From contig NC_083590.1 in the NCBI RefSeq assembly GCF_027579695.1, positions 14,685,656 to 14,749,655 on the forward strand: 64,000 nt of DNA, given 5' to 3'. The notes below the pieces were generated by a model that searched no databases, was not told the origin of the DNA, and saw only the letters and a list, made by a program, of their open reading frames with translations. The translations under genes and the position numbers were made by a program. This DNA is from Neoarius graeffei. Its lineage: Eukaryota > Chordata > Actinopteri > Siluriformes > Ariidae. Below, piece after piece: positions 24,128 through 33,480 of the stretch. Position 1 is the first letter of the stretch, and the number at the start of each line of letters is the position of its first letter.

Positions 24128-24491
24128 CACACCTTCATGGTTCAGGTTGTATGTGTGACCCAACATACACACAGGAGAGTTTTTACTCAGACGAGGTTTA
24201 GCTTTCAGATTCCAGCCTGAAACACACAGAGTTCAGTATAACACACACACACACACACACACCACTACACTCCCGTCTCGTGTTTAAACCATAGTGCAGT
24301 TTCACATGCACACACACACCTCTGTATTTCACATTGTTCCACGCTGACACCAGTCTGCTCCTCAGCCTGGTTTTGTCCTTCACCGTCTCGGAGCAGCGTG
24401 TGTATTCTGAAGGTCCAGGGTACGACAGGAACTCAAATGACTCCAGGTCTTCTGCGGCATTCACCTCATCAGGACACACAGAGGTCGTCAT
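17372..24491 (-). CDS. atg4d: Atg4 cysteine protease (autophagin), atg4d orthologue, 10 coding exons
   Basis: Atg4 proteases cut the C-terminus of LC3/GABARAP (Atg8) precursors and remove Atg8 from lipid during autophagy in the cytosol. Coding exons: 24320-24491, 24133-24216, 23862-24035, 23439-23736, 23296-23357, 21419-21555, 21253-21331, 18909-18985, 18390-18509, 17372-17548. All junctions are GT-AG, phases agree, and the joined frame is 459 codons; human ATG4C is 458 and ATG4D 474 residues long. Catalytic Cys is about residue 123 ([11 protein letters not shown]) and Asp343/His345 are in YLDPH. The C-terminus ends MDEFVLL, a possible LC3-interacting motif. ATG4D-like features are [18 protein letters not shown] and FPLESFHC. 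A few stretches ([20 protein letters not shown]) are closer to ATG4C. The start chosen is Met at 24491; an in-frame upstream Met at 24575 is separated from it by likely splice acceptors. Gene family certain, paralogue likely. Confidence 0.9.
17736..18263. mobile_element. mariner/Tc1-type MITE in the last atg4d intron
   Basis: Inverted ends CACTACCGTTCAAAAGTTTG (left) and the complement with one change (right) are bordered by TA at 17734-17735 and 18264-18265. There is no transposase. Elements with this end are common in fish. Confidence 0.85.
18390..18509 (-). CDS. atg4d: atg4d coding exon 9
   Basis: Forty codons: [40 protein letters not shown]. Acceptor TTTGCAG; donor GTAACA, weak but in phase. 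Confidence 0.85.
18909..18985 (-). CDS. atg4d: atg4d coding exon 8 (catalytic Asp/His)
   Basis: Encodes [19 protein letters not shown] and NFPLE. The Asp and His of YLDPH complete the catalytic triad. Confidence 0.9.
19139..19535. repeat. Foldback MITE in an atg4d intron
   Basis: AGTATCTCACTGGGCTGCGA at the left recurs inverted at the right end. A nested palindrome at 19376-19533 pairs TGCGATAAAATATGCGAAT with its complement. It lies between coding exons 7 and 8. Confidence 0.7.
20583..21165. mobile_element. MITE-like repeat in an atg4d intron
   Basis: Rich in GTACCGGTA and TATCGATAC words with mirrored CTGTCCACACTAG / CTAGTGTGGACAG segments (about 20585 and 21066). Boundaries are approximate; no ORF. 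Confidence 0.5.
21253..21331 (-). CDS. atg4d: atg4d coding exon 7
   Basis: Encodes [24 protein letters not shown] acceptor, GTGAGT donor, phase 0 to 1. Confidence 0.9.
21419..21555 (-). CDS. atg4d: atg4d coding exon 6
   Basis: Encodes [20 protein letters not shown], the stretch that best separates ATG4D from ATG4C. Donor is GTATGG. Confidence 0.9.
21697..22090 (+). repeat. SINE with duplicated B-box segment, in an atg4d intron
   Basis: Full-length SINE, antisense to atg4d, in which the B-box words GGGTTCGAGCCCC occur twice in tandem. It ends in AATG/AAT repeats. Confidence 0.85.
23296..23357 (-). CDS. atg4d: atg4d coding exon 5
   Basis: 62 bp encoding [20 protein letters not shown], between a TAG acceptor and a GTGAGT donor. 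Confidence 0.85.
23439..23736 (-). CDS. atg4d: atg4d coding exon 4
   Basis: A variable linker is followed by the conserved [18 protein letters not shown] and [19 protein letters not shown]. Donor is GTAAGA. Confidence 0.9.
23755..23838. repeat. GAGT/GAGC and GA microsatellite
   Basis: Tetranucleotide GAGT and GAGC runs lead into GA repeats in the intron directly after atg4d exon 3 in transcription order. The exon 4 acceptor lies only about 20 bp away. Confidence 0.9.
23862..24035 (-). CDS. atg4d: atg4d coding exon 3 (catalytic Cys)
   Basis: Encodes FWMTYRRGF and [11 protein letters not shown] with the nucleophile cysteine. Its 3' flank opens into GAGT and GA repeats, and its 5' flank into a long GT repeat. 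Confidence 0.9.
24066..24125. repeat. GT microsatellite
   Basis: About 25 GT units in the 97-bp intron between atg4d exons 2 and 3, filling much of it. Confidence 0.9.
24133..24216 (-). CDS. atg4d: atg4d coding exon 2
   Basis: 84 bp between TTTCAG and GTGTGT, encoding [20 protein letters not shown] and a following His-rich stretch. It matches the region of human ATG4C/D after the AWNN motif. Confidence 0.85.
24320..24491 (-). CDS. atg4d: atg4d coding exon 1
   Basis: Encodes the acidic N-terminus and the family signature AWNNVKY, ending phase 1 before GTGTGTG. Acceptor-like CGCAG and CCAGCAG lie 5' of the start, so a separate 5' UTR exon is likely. Confidence 0.8.
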
Positions 24492-24953
24492 GCTGCTCTG
24501 CTGGAAACGCTCACCATGGCAACCCGAGAACCTGCGCAGGAACGAGCCACGGTTATCAGAAATCATTAGTGTCACCTGGACTTACTGCTGTTAGACTGTG
24601 TGTGAGGACAACCTCTCTAACACCACACACACACTTGCCTTACTATCCTTGTGAGAACGTATTAATGTAGCTAATTAACACTATCCTACACCTAAATCTG
24701 ATCCGACCCTCAGCTTCTGTAACCAAACACAATCCTTTCAGCTCTTTTAGTTTTAAACAAAAGCCGTTTGCTGTTTGCGTCACTGTTTTCCTCCACCACA
24801 TAACCTGAGGCTTAACAGCTCTGAAGAAGCTCCGCCCACTTCCAAATCACTTCAAGCTAGGGTAGGTAAATTTTTTGAAGGATCTTTTGGTTGTATTTTT
24901 TGAAAAATTTCATTTATGTCCTGGAAGCAATGTATAAATCAAATACACAGAAT

Positions 24954-24954
<1 letters not shown>

Positions 24955-25008
<54 letters not shown>

Positions 25009-25057
25009 CAGACAGAAAGACAGACAGAAAGACAGACAGAAAGACAGACAGAAAGAC
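24955..25057. repeat. AAAG and CAGA microsatellite
   Basis: A run of AAAG units changes into alternating ACAG/AAAG units. Long ORFs on both strands here are artefacts of the repeat. It borders the 3' end of the SINE at 25057. Confidence 0.9.
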
Positions 25058-25426
25058 TTTATTCATCACACACTTGTGAAATTTCCTCTCCACATTTAAC
25101 CCATCTGAAGCAGTGAACACACGTGTGAGCAATGAGCACACACACCCAGAGCAGTGGACAGCCATGCTAATAACAGCGCCCGGGGAGCAGTTGGGGGTTC
25201 AGTGCCTCACTCAAGGGCATCTCAGCCCAAGGCCGTCCCATATTAACCTAACCTGCATGTCTTTGGACTGTGGGGGAAACCGGAGCACCCAGAGGAAACC
25301 CACGCGGACACGGGGAGAACATGCAAACTCCACACAGAAAGGCCCTCGCCGGCCCCGGGGCTCGAACCCAGGACCTTCTTGCTGTGAGGTGACAGCGCTA
25401 ACCACTACACCACCGTGCTGCTGTGG
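25057..25426 (-). repeat. SINE, second subfamily
   Basis: Minus-strand copy with the alternative 3' half (CATTTAACCCATCTGAAGCA, AGCAGTGGACAGCC) and an intact head near 25400. The tail end meets the AAAG microsatellite. Confidence 0.85.
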
Positions 25427-26159
25427 TGGTCGCAGGGCTGTAAAAAGCCTGAAACGATGATGCTTTACCTGCCTGTCGACCTGTGCACACTCTACCCGTG
25501 AATTCATCGTGTATGACCAGAGTCCTCCACAATACTAGGCAGACATACTGCAAAGGCTAGCAAGCTAGTCGACAGCTGTGAGGACTAACAATACCCACGA
25601 TCGTCACTGTTTACAGTCATTATGATAATGTTAGATGTGTTGTTTTATGTAAATGAGACATGAGATAGCTGGATATGGCATGACATCACCTTACATTCCT
25701 GCCACCAATGCTCACGCACATGCTCTCTCGCTCTCTCATGAACTCGTCCTCAGCAGTAGTCACGCAGTGCGCGTTCATGTGTTTTGGAGGAGTGGCTTTG
25801 GAAGGAAGGAGGCCTGAACTTTTTCCAAAATCTTATTCTTTCTTGTTTCGCCAAAGTAACCTCCCCTAACATTCATGTCATATACCATCGCTGAAGAGCT
25901 CGTTTTCTTGGTGCTCGTGTCAGTATGACATTCAGGTCCACTTCCTTTGTGGTTTATAAACCTGCAATATAGATCACGCTAACTAGAGCACCAGCGAGAG
26001 TGAACACACATTCCACCACCACTGTGAGGTTTTATTTCCCTCAAAATCAGTTCAGAACCAAAAATCTCAGTTTCCAAACGCAGATTCACCTGTCCCATGT
26101 TCACACCCATCCCTAATGAGAAACGTATTCCAGAGGGACGTCCCAAAAACATTGGATTT
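25427..26159. other. Intergenic or atg4d 5' intron, nothing recognised
   Basis: No supported gene or repeat. Confidence 0.5.
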
Positions 26160-28134
26160 AAGGGTTGTTTTACAATCAGGGTACGCAAGCTAAAAATCAC
26201 ATGTAACACTTATTATCTTCAATATCAAAAGGCTTGACTAAATAAACTTGGTTGTTTATTGTAGCCCTGTGATAGCTCTATTTATCATGCAAAAAAAATT
26301 ATTTGGTGATAAGGGTTGTTTTACAGTCAGGGTACAGGGGTCCAAAATTCAAATTGATTCAAACTGGTTCTTGTACCAGTTTTTAAGTGAAGGACAAGTT
26401 AAAGAACAGATTTCAGGTAATTTTTTGACGTGTGTGTATGGTAGTTTTGTGTAATCTGCTATAAGATAAAGAAGATTAAGTGTAGCTTTAAGCAGGGCTG
26501 GGAGAAACAAATGAAGTGATTCTCGGACAGGACATTTTTTTTTTTGACAATTCAGAATCCACTACTTCCATAGTGCTTTTAAATATAAGGCTGTAAGCTT
26601 TGTGTTAGTCGTCTCTAATATTTATGTCCCAATATCTTGACCACATTTTAGGATAAAAATAATCATTTTAGATATGTTTTTTTATATTGAAAAATTAGCT
26701 GTCTCGGAGAGGACATTTTTTTGACACAATTCCATACTAATTTGATCAAAATAGTCTGAAAACTTACTGGCATTCAACATTAAAACTTAACTATGTTTCC
26801 AATGATATGGAACCAAATATGTGTTTTATGGTATAAAGAATGATGTAAGTGCATCCCTTTTGGAGCTACCTGTGGTCAAAAAAGCACTTTTTCTAAACGA
26901 CACGAGTAATTTTGCTAAATATGACATATATTGCCATACATTCACCAAAAATAACGTCATCACCAATTTTTTTTGCATGGTAAATAGAGCTATCACAGGG
27001 CTACAATAAACAACCAAGTTTATTTAGTCATGCCTTTTGATATTGAAGATAATAAGTGTTAAATGTGATTTTTAGCTCGCGTACCCTGATTGTAAAACAA
27101 CCCTTAACGTTATTTTTGGTGAATGTATGGCAATACATGTCATATTTAGCAAAATTACTCGTGTCATTTAGAAAAAGTGCTTTTTTGACCACAGGTAGCG
27201 CCCAAAGGGATGCACTTAAATCATTCTCATCTCATTATCTCTAGCCGCTTTATCCTGTTCTACAGGGTCGCAGGCAAGCTGGAGCCTATCCCAGCTGACT
27301 ACGGGTGAAAGGCGGGGTACACCCTGGACAAGTCGCCAGGTCATCACAGGGCTGACACATAGACACAGACAACCATTCACACTCACATTCACACCTACGG
27401 TCAATTTAGAGTCACCAGTTAACCTAACCTGCATGTCTTTGGACTGTGGGGGAAACCGGAGCACCCGGAGGAAACCCACACGGACACGGGGAGAACATGC
27501 AAACCCTGCACAGAAAGGCCCTCGCCGGCCACGGGGCTCGAACCCGGACCTTCTTGCTGTGAGGCGACAGCGTTAACCACTACACCACCGTGCCGCCCTT
27601 TAAATCATTCTTTATACCATAAAACAAATATTTGGTTCCATATCATTGGAAACATAGTTAAGTTTTAATGTTGAATGCCAGTAAGTTTTCAGACTATTTT
27701 GATCAAATTAGTATGTAATTGTGTCAAACAAATGTCCTCTCTGAGACAGCTAATTTTTCAATTAAAAAAAAAAAAATACATACATATCTAAAATGATTAT
27801 TTTCATCCTAAAATGTGGTCAAGATATTGGGACATAAATATTAGAGACAACTAACACAAAGCTTACAGCCTTATATTTAAAAGCACTATGGAAGTAGTGG
27901 ATTCTGAATTGTCAAAAAAAAAAAAAAAGTCCTCTCCGAGAATCACTTCATTTGTTTCTCCCAGCCCTGCTTAAAGCTACACTTAATCTTGTTATAATAC
28001 AAACTATTACACATGCCTATCTGTTCTTTAACTTGTCCTTCACTTAAAAACTGGTACAAGAACCAGTTTGAACCAATTTGAATTTTGGACCCCTGCGACA
28101 CAAACTTTGTACCCTGATTGTAAAACAACCCTTA
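26160..28134. mobile_element. Two-kilobase foldback DNA element with nested termini
   Basis: The terminal word AAGGGTTGTTTTACAATCAG occurs at 26160 (plus), 26310 (plus, one change), about 27105 (minus) and 28134 (minus), each bordered by TA. The arms (26311-26970 and 27106-28134) are near-perfect inverted copies, e.g. TATGTCCCAATATCTTGACC and its complement. A SINE splits the right arm. No transposase domain is seen; the TA flanks fit Tc1/mariner- or ISL2EU-type elements. Confidence 0.7.
27228..27599 (-). repeat. SINE inserted into the foldback element
   Basis: Full-length SINE with a 12-bp target duplication TTAAATCATTCT at 27216-27227 and 27600-27611. It is younger than the element it interrupts. 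Confidence 0.9.
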
Positions 28135-28568
28135 TGCAAGGCTGAATACTGAAAGCTTTTATAAAACAGTTTTATAAACTGCCTGTAGTGCTTTCTTGAA
28201 TAAAGAGATTAAAATATTTTCTGCCAGAAGTGTTTGACTTTCTTGTGCTATCCATGTGCAATATATAATATTTACAAACTCCCCTAGATCTTTGGTTTGA
28301 TTCAGTATGCAAATTTATGTATGATTAATTCAAACACACTCATTTGCATGACTCCTTATTTTTATTTTCTTAGTGCCTTATGATGTCAAATGAAAAAATC
28401 CAAAATTTTAGCTTCCTAGCTGGAACGTTTTTTGAGTTATGGCCCTTCAAAGTTTGGGTGCCACGCCCACTTTTGGGGTCCAGGAATCGCGCACTTAATT
28501 TGCAAGCATTTTTGGAGGCCCATATTTTTTGTTCTAAGAGGGATATAGACCTGTAAATTGCTATATCT
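28135..28568. other. Nothing recognised
   Basis: AT-rich, no supported feature. Confidence 0.45.
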
Positions 28569-29224
28569 ATTGCCGCTTTTCCACTACAAACACGGCTGAG
28601 CCGTGCCGTGCTGAGTCGAGCTGAGCGGGGCTGTTGGAGTTGCATTTCGACTACAACCGTGCTGAACGGAAGTGGGTGGACACATTGGGTGGAGTTAGCG
28701 AAAGTGGGTGGACGTCACGTGATGTCGTTAAGCAGCGCAAACAGTGACATCAGTGAGCTTTTAAGCGGTAGTCTCACGACCCGGATAGTAAACAATAAAC
28801 ATGGAGGACATGGAGTCGTTAGTGTTGCTGGTCTTGGTTCTGTGGCTTGTTGTTACTGACAACGCCAACAGATACTGGCAAGAGCGTATAGATTAGGCGA
28901 GGCGCATAAGGCTTCAGAAATTCTCGTAATTCGTAATTATTCTTCTTCCGGGTTTACGGTGTTTACAGATCCCAGCGCGCTCGCGGGGCGTGTGTGGGCG
29001 TGTGAGGACACTCCTCCTCGCCAATCAGTGCACAGGGGAGTGTCTGCTCACGCCCCCAGCCTCACTCGGCTCGCTTTGGCTCGCTTCAGCCCCACTCCAA
29101 AACCATGCGAGTTTTAGAGGGTAAGCAGGGCTGAAGCGAGCTGAGTCATGCTGTTCTTTGGTAGTCGAAACGCGAGCCGTGTCGGGCTGAAGCGAGCTGA
29201 TAAAAGGTAGTGGAAAAGGGCCAT
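28569..29224. mobile_element. MITE with GCCGCTTTTCCACTAC-type ends
   Basis: Left end GCCGCTTTTCCACTACAAAC; right end reads TAGTGGAAAAGGGCC. Internal words such as GAGCTGAGCGGGGCTG and GAAGCGAGCTGA are repeated and inverted. No transposase. Confidence 0.6.
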
Positions 29225-30340
29225 ATGTATTCTGGACCTGTCTATCAGATTCTGCACCTAAAAATAGCACAGGTTTACTAACTTTATAGATTTTAACCCC
29301 TTAAAAGTGGATTTTTTTTAATGACAATTTTTTTGACATTTTGGGGGTCCATATCTTGGAAAGTTTTTATGTTGATGGGGTTTCAACTGATTTATCATCA
29401 TATTTGGGAACTCTACCGTGTACTTAGAGAGTTTCAGGGCACTCAGAGGTTTGGTGGGGGTACAGGAGGGCCCCAAATATGGCTTCGGGACAAAATTACC
29501 GTTTGGTACGCCCTACTTCAGGCCATTAGTTGGCCATGTGGGCACATGATGACTGGAATGAACCTTTAACCCTATCAACAGACACCTTTTATCAAACTTT
29601 TAAGCCAATAAAAACTTTGATTATCCAACTCCTTCAATGTAAACTATGGTACTATTTTTGCATATTTTCTGAAAAGTCCAGAAGGTAGGTCAACTGTTGT
29701 TTTGACTGCCTGTTCATGTTTAAGGTAGTAAAAGCACACCCATATAGTGATTTTAATCTATGGGAAGATTATTTATACCCAATACCCCATTAGTTATATT
29801 GACAATTACAAGGGATAAACCCTTTCCCGGCTGTTTCACGATGCTGGTTTTTTTTTTTTTTTTACATTTGACCCTTTCCCTGTATCCAACCAAACTCTGA
29901 CCACTGTACACTTAATAGTTAAATGCATCTTTCAAACAGGAAAGGGAAAGATGCAAACAAGGGGATGATCCCAAGAAAAACATCCTGGTTGCTTTACTAC
30001 ATTTGTTCTGACATCCGATCTGGAAGTTAAACCTAGACTCATCAGGGTTTTTTTTTTTTTCAAGAAAAGGGGAAAGGGCCCTCATGTGGGGAAAATTAAT
30101 TGATATGGTAAGAGGTGTCACTGGGCAGGCTGTGTGAATTGACATGGAATGACCCAGCGTTAAGCAGAAATCAGCTAATTTGGCCCGAGTCTGGTTTACA
30201 GCATGTTTACAATCCCACAGTCTTTCCTCCTGACAGAAACGAAAGGAAACTCGACCCCACACCCTCCCGGCTTTAACAGCGTCCCTCATGCAGAGGTTTA
30301 TTCCCCAGCTGTTAAACATGAGAGATTTTACAAAAAATAA
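29225..30340. other. Intergenic or atg4d 5' intron, nothing recognised
   Basis: Poly-T runs and AT-rich sequence. The 165-residue minus-strand ORF here is intron sequence if the exon at 30349-30409 is real. Confidence 0.4.
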
Positions 30341-30348
30341 ACACTCAC

Positions 30349-30409
30349 CCTGAGTTTCTCCGTGTTCTATAACATCCGACATGACCGCCCACAAAACTTT
30401 CTGAATCAT
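30349..30409 (-). other. Candidate first exon, possibly the atg4d 5' UTR exon
   Basis: On the minus strand, ATG at 30409 opens MIQKVLWAVMSDVIEHGETQ and reaches a strong donor CAGG/GTGAGT at 30349. The next recognised acceptor downstream is that of atg4d near 24.5 kb. The phase does not permit this ORF to continue into atg4d, so it would be a non-coding leader with an upstream ORF, or the first exon of an unrecognised gene. Confidence 0.3.
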
Positions 30410-30560
30410 TTTTCACTTCCTGTTGACTCCGTTCTTCACCTGGCAACGCAGGACGGATCGCGCAGCTGATTGGCTGGTACAGGGCACGTGACATTCCAGG
30501 CAGCCAATCAGAGAGACTCGAATAAAGGTCAAAGGAGGAAACAAATTCCGAGTTTAATAC
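30410..30560 (-). promoter_or_regulatory. Candidate promoter: CCAAT boxes and a CACGTG E-box
   Basis: Two CCAATCAG words (plus strand, about 30463 and 30504) and GGCACGTGAC (about 30483) lie within 110 bp of the candidate first exon on the minus strand. GTCACGTG matches the core of TFEB-type CLEAR sites, which control many autophagy-lysosome genes. The function is inferred. Confidence 0.35.
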
Positions 30561-30881
30561 TGGAATAAGTTTTGCCTTTGATCGTTTATTTAGCACTCGA
30601 CGTTTCAGTTTTCTGCGTGTTAAAAAGAAATAAAGAAAATAAATCGGACAAAAAACCGACAGAGAAAAAAAAAGAGTTTTGGATTTCAGTTCAATCCAAA
30701 ATATACACACACTGATCAGCTATATGAAGGAGAAGCAGCCTTTATGTGTCACGTGTACAATTCCTTCTCTGCATTTTATTCATCTGAAGCAGTCATCATC
30801 ATCGGAGATCACGCGTAACGAGTATGATTGTCCTCCTGACGGTGGGTCTGGTCACTTGTGGGTCGTCAGGTGGCGGTTGAG

Positions 30882-31914
30882 TAGCCTGGGCCCACCCATC
30901 CTAAGTGTGACGCAACACGAGGGCCTGTTGCGAGCTTAGGGCCTCTGCATGCTCTTGCGACAAGGCTTTCGCAGATAGCTTTTCGCAGACAGTTGTAATT
31001 TATCGTTGAGCGGGGAGTAATAGGCGTGCGCGATGTTATTCACCGCCACAACGCAAGGGGGCGCGAAGTCGCGAAATCGCTAGGCATAGTTGGTGGGTGT
31101 GGTTAGTGGAGTGTTTATCCTCCGGTTACTTGTAATGACTAGAACTGGAGTCGTATAGATGTCCGTACTTCCTCACTTCCTCGATCAACCGCTCTTCGTG
31201 CTGCTCCGTCTTCGCTCGTGTTTTTAAAAATGCCGGTCGTGAAAACAAAACAAACCGGGAAAGTAGGGAAGCGGAAGTGCGTGTACAGCGGATGTAGAGT
31301 GGACCAATCAGAGCCCTCTTGTCTGTGAAGGTGAGGGAGCTATGCAGACGCCATCTGCGACACCATCTGCGAGGACTGGGTTATCAGCATAAATTGGCCT
31401 TTAGTCTGGCAAGGCAAGCTATCTACAGCTCTTCCAAGCTCCTGAAAAATCGGGAGCCAATCAACTTTGAGCATCTCCAACGGCCCTGGGTAGAGGTGTG
31501 TTCAAGGCACTGATGTAGTAGAACTGCGACCGGAAGCCATAGATTGTTTACAGAATCTATGCCGGAAGCGCTTCATTCACTAGAAACATTACGAACATGG
31601 AGCAAGTTCTCATTGAAAACGGAGCAAAGAGCAGCCCTGGAGGTATTTATTGAAAGGAAGGACGTTTTCGCCTTGCTCCCGACCGGCTTCGGTAAGAGTT
31701 TAATCTACCAGTTAGCCCCGTCGCATCACATACGTCAGAGGAAAGAGTGATGTGATTGGTTTAAGCTTCGTCACAGCCTTTTCTGGCTTCGACCAGTAGC
31801 AAACTGAGGCATTTCAGGGAGGTGGGTCAACCACGCACTTTGGGAAACGGTTGGGCTTAATATCTTTGCCAGACCAAATGCTCGCAGAGCTTTGAAGTCG
31901 CGTTAGCCAGACTA
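30882..31914. mobile_element. Pack-type element with 9-bp target duplication, carrying a helicase fragment
   Basis: Short inverted ends TAGCCTGG / CCAGACTA are flanked by the perfect 9-bp repeat GCGGTTGAG (30873-30881 and 31915-31923). Nine-bp duplications are typical of Mutator-like transposons. The element contains no transposase but holds a short ORF at 31230-31328 (with KCVYSGCRV) and a RecQ-like helicase fragment at 31559-31750. The interior may contain a further nested element near 30930. Confidence 0.6.
31559..31750 (+). pseudogene. RecQ-like DNA helicase fragment (Walker A exon)
   Basis: The reading frame gives FSLKTEQRAALEVFIERKDV followed by FALLPTGFGKSLIYQLAP. The first part resembles the RecQ motif 0/I region, and PTGFGKS is the ATP-binding Walker A loop. 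The frame ends 30 bp later, without DEAH or the other helicase motifs, so it cannot be an active helicase. Similar RecQ-like sequences are widespread in fish genomes; whether this one was captured from a host gene or from another transposon is unknown. Confidence 0.6.
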
Positions 31915-31989
31915 GCGGTTGAGGCCAATCCTCAATCCACAGTCTCTGTTGCAGTGGGGGCATATGCAGATTGTTGTCCTGGAGGTGGT

Positions 31990-33480
31990 GGTTTGGGTTT
32001 AAGGAGCCGTTTTGGTGGTGGTTCTCTCCTTCCTCAGTTGCCTTTTAGTTTCTGCGGCACGGTGGAGGTCCTGTTCTAGGTGTGCTGTACCCTCATGGAC
32101 CATCCTTCTCCACTCATCTCTTTTGAGGGCAGCCTCCTCCCAGTTATTGAGATTGAAGTGACACTTTCTGAGGTGTACTTTGATCATGTCTTTGTACCGT
32201 TTCTTCTGCCCTCCTTGGGTATGCTTTCCTTCCTTTAGTTGGCCATACAGACTTTGTTTTGGAAGGCGGTAGTTGGGCATGCGTACTACATGACCTGTCC
32301 ATCGTAGCTGGTGCCTAGCGATAGTTGAGGTGATGCTGGCGATGTTGGCTTCCTTTAAGACACTGATATTAGTCCGTCTATCTTCCCAGCTGATCCTGAG
32401 AATCTTGCATAGGCATCGCTGGTGATACTGCTCCAGGGCTTTCAGATGTCTACTGTAGGTAGTCCAGCTATCAGCTCCATAGAGCAGGGTGGGAAGAATG
32501 ACGGCTTGATAGGCCAGGAGTTTGGTTTCATGCTGCGTTCATGTGCTATGGGAATTATGGTAAATACCAAACGCCGACATGGAAAGCACACATGAACACC
32601 CCCTCTTGTGGTATTTTCCACTGGGCAACTCGTAGAAAATTTTGATACACGAGTTGCTGAGATGAGATGAACTTTAACCTTTTCAACATGGCAGCGAGCG
32701 GTACGCTACTAAAGTTTTTTTTACTAGTACTAGTGGGTAGTTTTTGGTGTCTATGCAATGTTGCGTCATTAACAAGTGTAATATAATATGTTAGAAGGCA
32801 ATCTATAATTGTTTTAGCCAAATAACAGGCCTGATTCTGAATCTGGTCCACCATCTTTAATTTGTCAACAATAACAAAAGCATGTGAACACAACACACTG
32901 GTAAATACCACTTCCCAACTGGAAAATATCATCTTCCCATAGCACAGGAACGCAGCATCAGTCAGGATTTCGCGATTGTCAAAGACCCTGTCTCTCAGCC
33001 TAGCAAAAGCTGCACTGGCACACCCTATGTGGTGGTGGATTTCTGCATCAATGTCAGCTCTTGTGTATAGAAGACTGCCAAGATACATGAATCGGTCCAC
33101 ATTTTCCAGGGTGTTGTTGTCCACATGGATTGCTGGGGCCTTGGAGGGCGTGTCAGGGGCTGGTTGGTACAGTATCTGAGTTTTCCTGATATTAATATCA
33201 AGTCCCAGGAGTTGGTAGGCTCTGGCAAAGGCGTCCATGATGCTTTGGAGGTCCGCTTCAGAAAGAGCCACTAGGGCGTTATCGTCAGCATATTGGAGCT
33301 CCATGATGGAAGATGTGAGCACCTTGCTTTTTGCCCTGAACCTGTTGATGTTGAAGAGCCCGCTGTCTGTCCTGTATATGAACTTGAGACCCTCAGGTAG
33401 GTTTTGGCTGGTGAGGTAGAGGATGGTGGCGATGAAGATGGAGAAGAGGGTTGGTGCAATGATGCAGCCCTGCTTATCTG
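31990..33480 (-). mobile_element. RTE-like LINE, 3' part of the reverse-transcriptase ORF
   Basis: The minus strand reads KQGCIIAPTLFSIFIATIL, then MELQYADDNALV with the catalytic YADD, then FMYLGSLL. After a MITE insertion the C-terminal portion continues (LPKQSLYGQLKEGKHTQGGQ, RYKDMIKVHLRKCHFNLNNW). The 5' end is cut at about 33480, where a SINE joins. Frameshifts make it inactive. It is homologous to the fragment at 7250-7985. Confidence 0.8.
32531..32957. mobile_element. MITE inserted in the LINE
   Basis: Inverted ends TGCTGCGTTC / GAACGCAGCA, extending imperfectly through TGTGCTATGGGAA. It interrupts the LINE reading frame. No coding potential. Confidence 0.7.

Noticed and set aside
23206-24138. 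310-residue minus-strand ORF
   Set aside because: It reads through two introns and their GT and GAGT repeats. Only pieces of it are in the frame of atg4d exon 3; the rest is out of frame with the conserved protein.
17372-24491. atg4c as the identity of the protease
   Set aside because: Some short stretches fit ATG4C, but the [18 protein letters not shown] and FPLESFHC segments and the likely synteny favour ATG4D.
24891-25165. ORFs on both strands with repeated KERK or FLSF
   Set aside because: Translation of the AAAG/CAGA microsatellite.
29912-30409. 165-residue minus-strand ORF
   Set aside because: Only the first 20 codons precede a strong splice donor; the remainder has no recognisable domain and looks like intron.
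31230-31328. Independent small zinc-finger gene (KCVYSGCRV)
   Set aside because: Only 32 codons with a single Cys pair, inside the Pack-type element; kept as part of that element.
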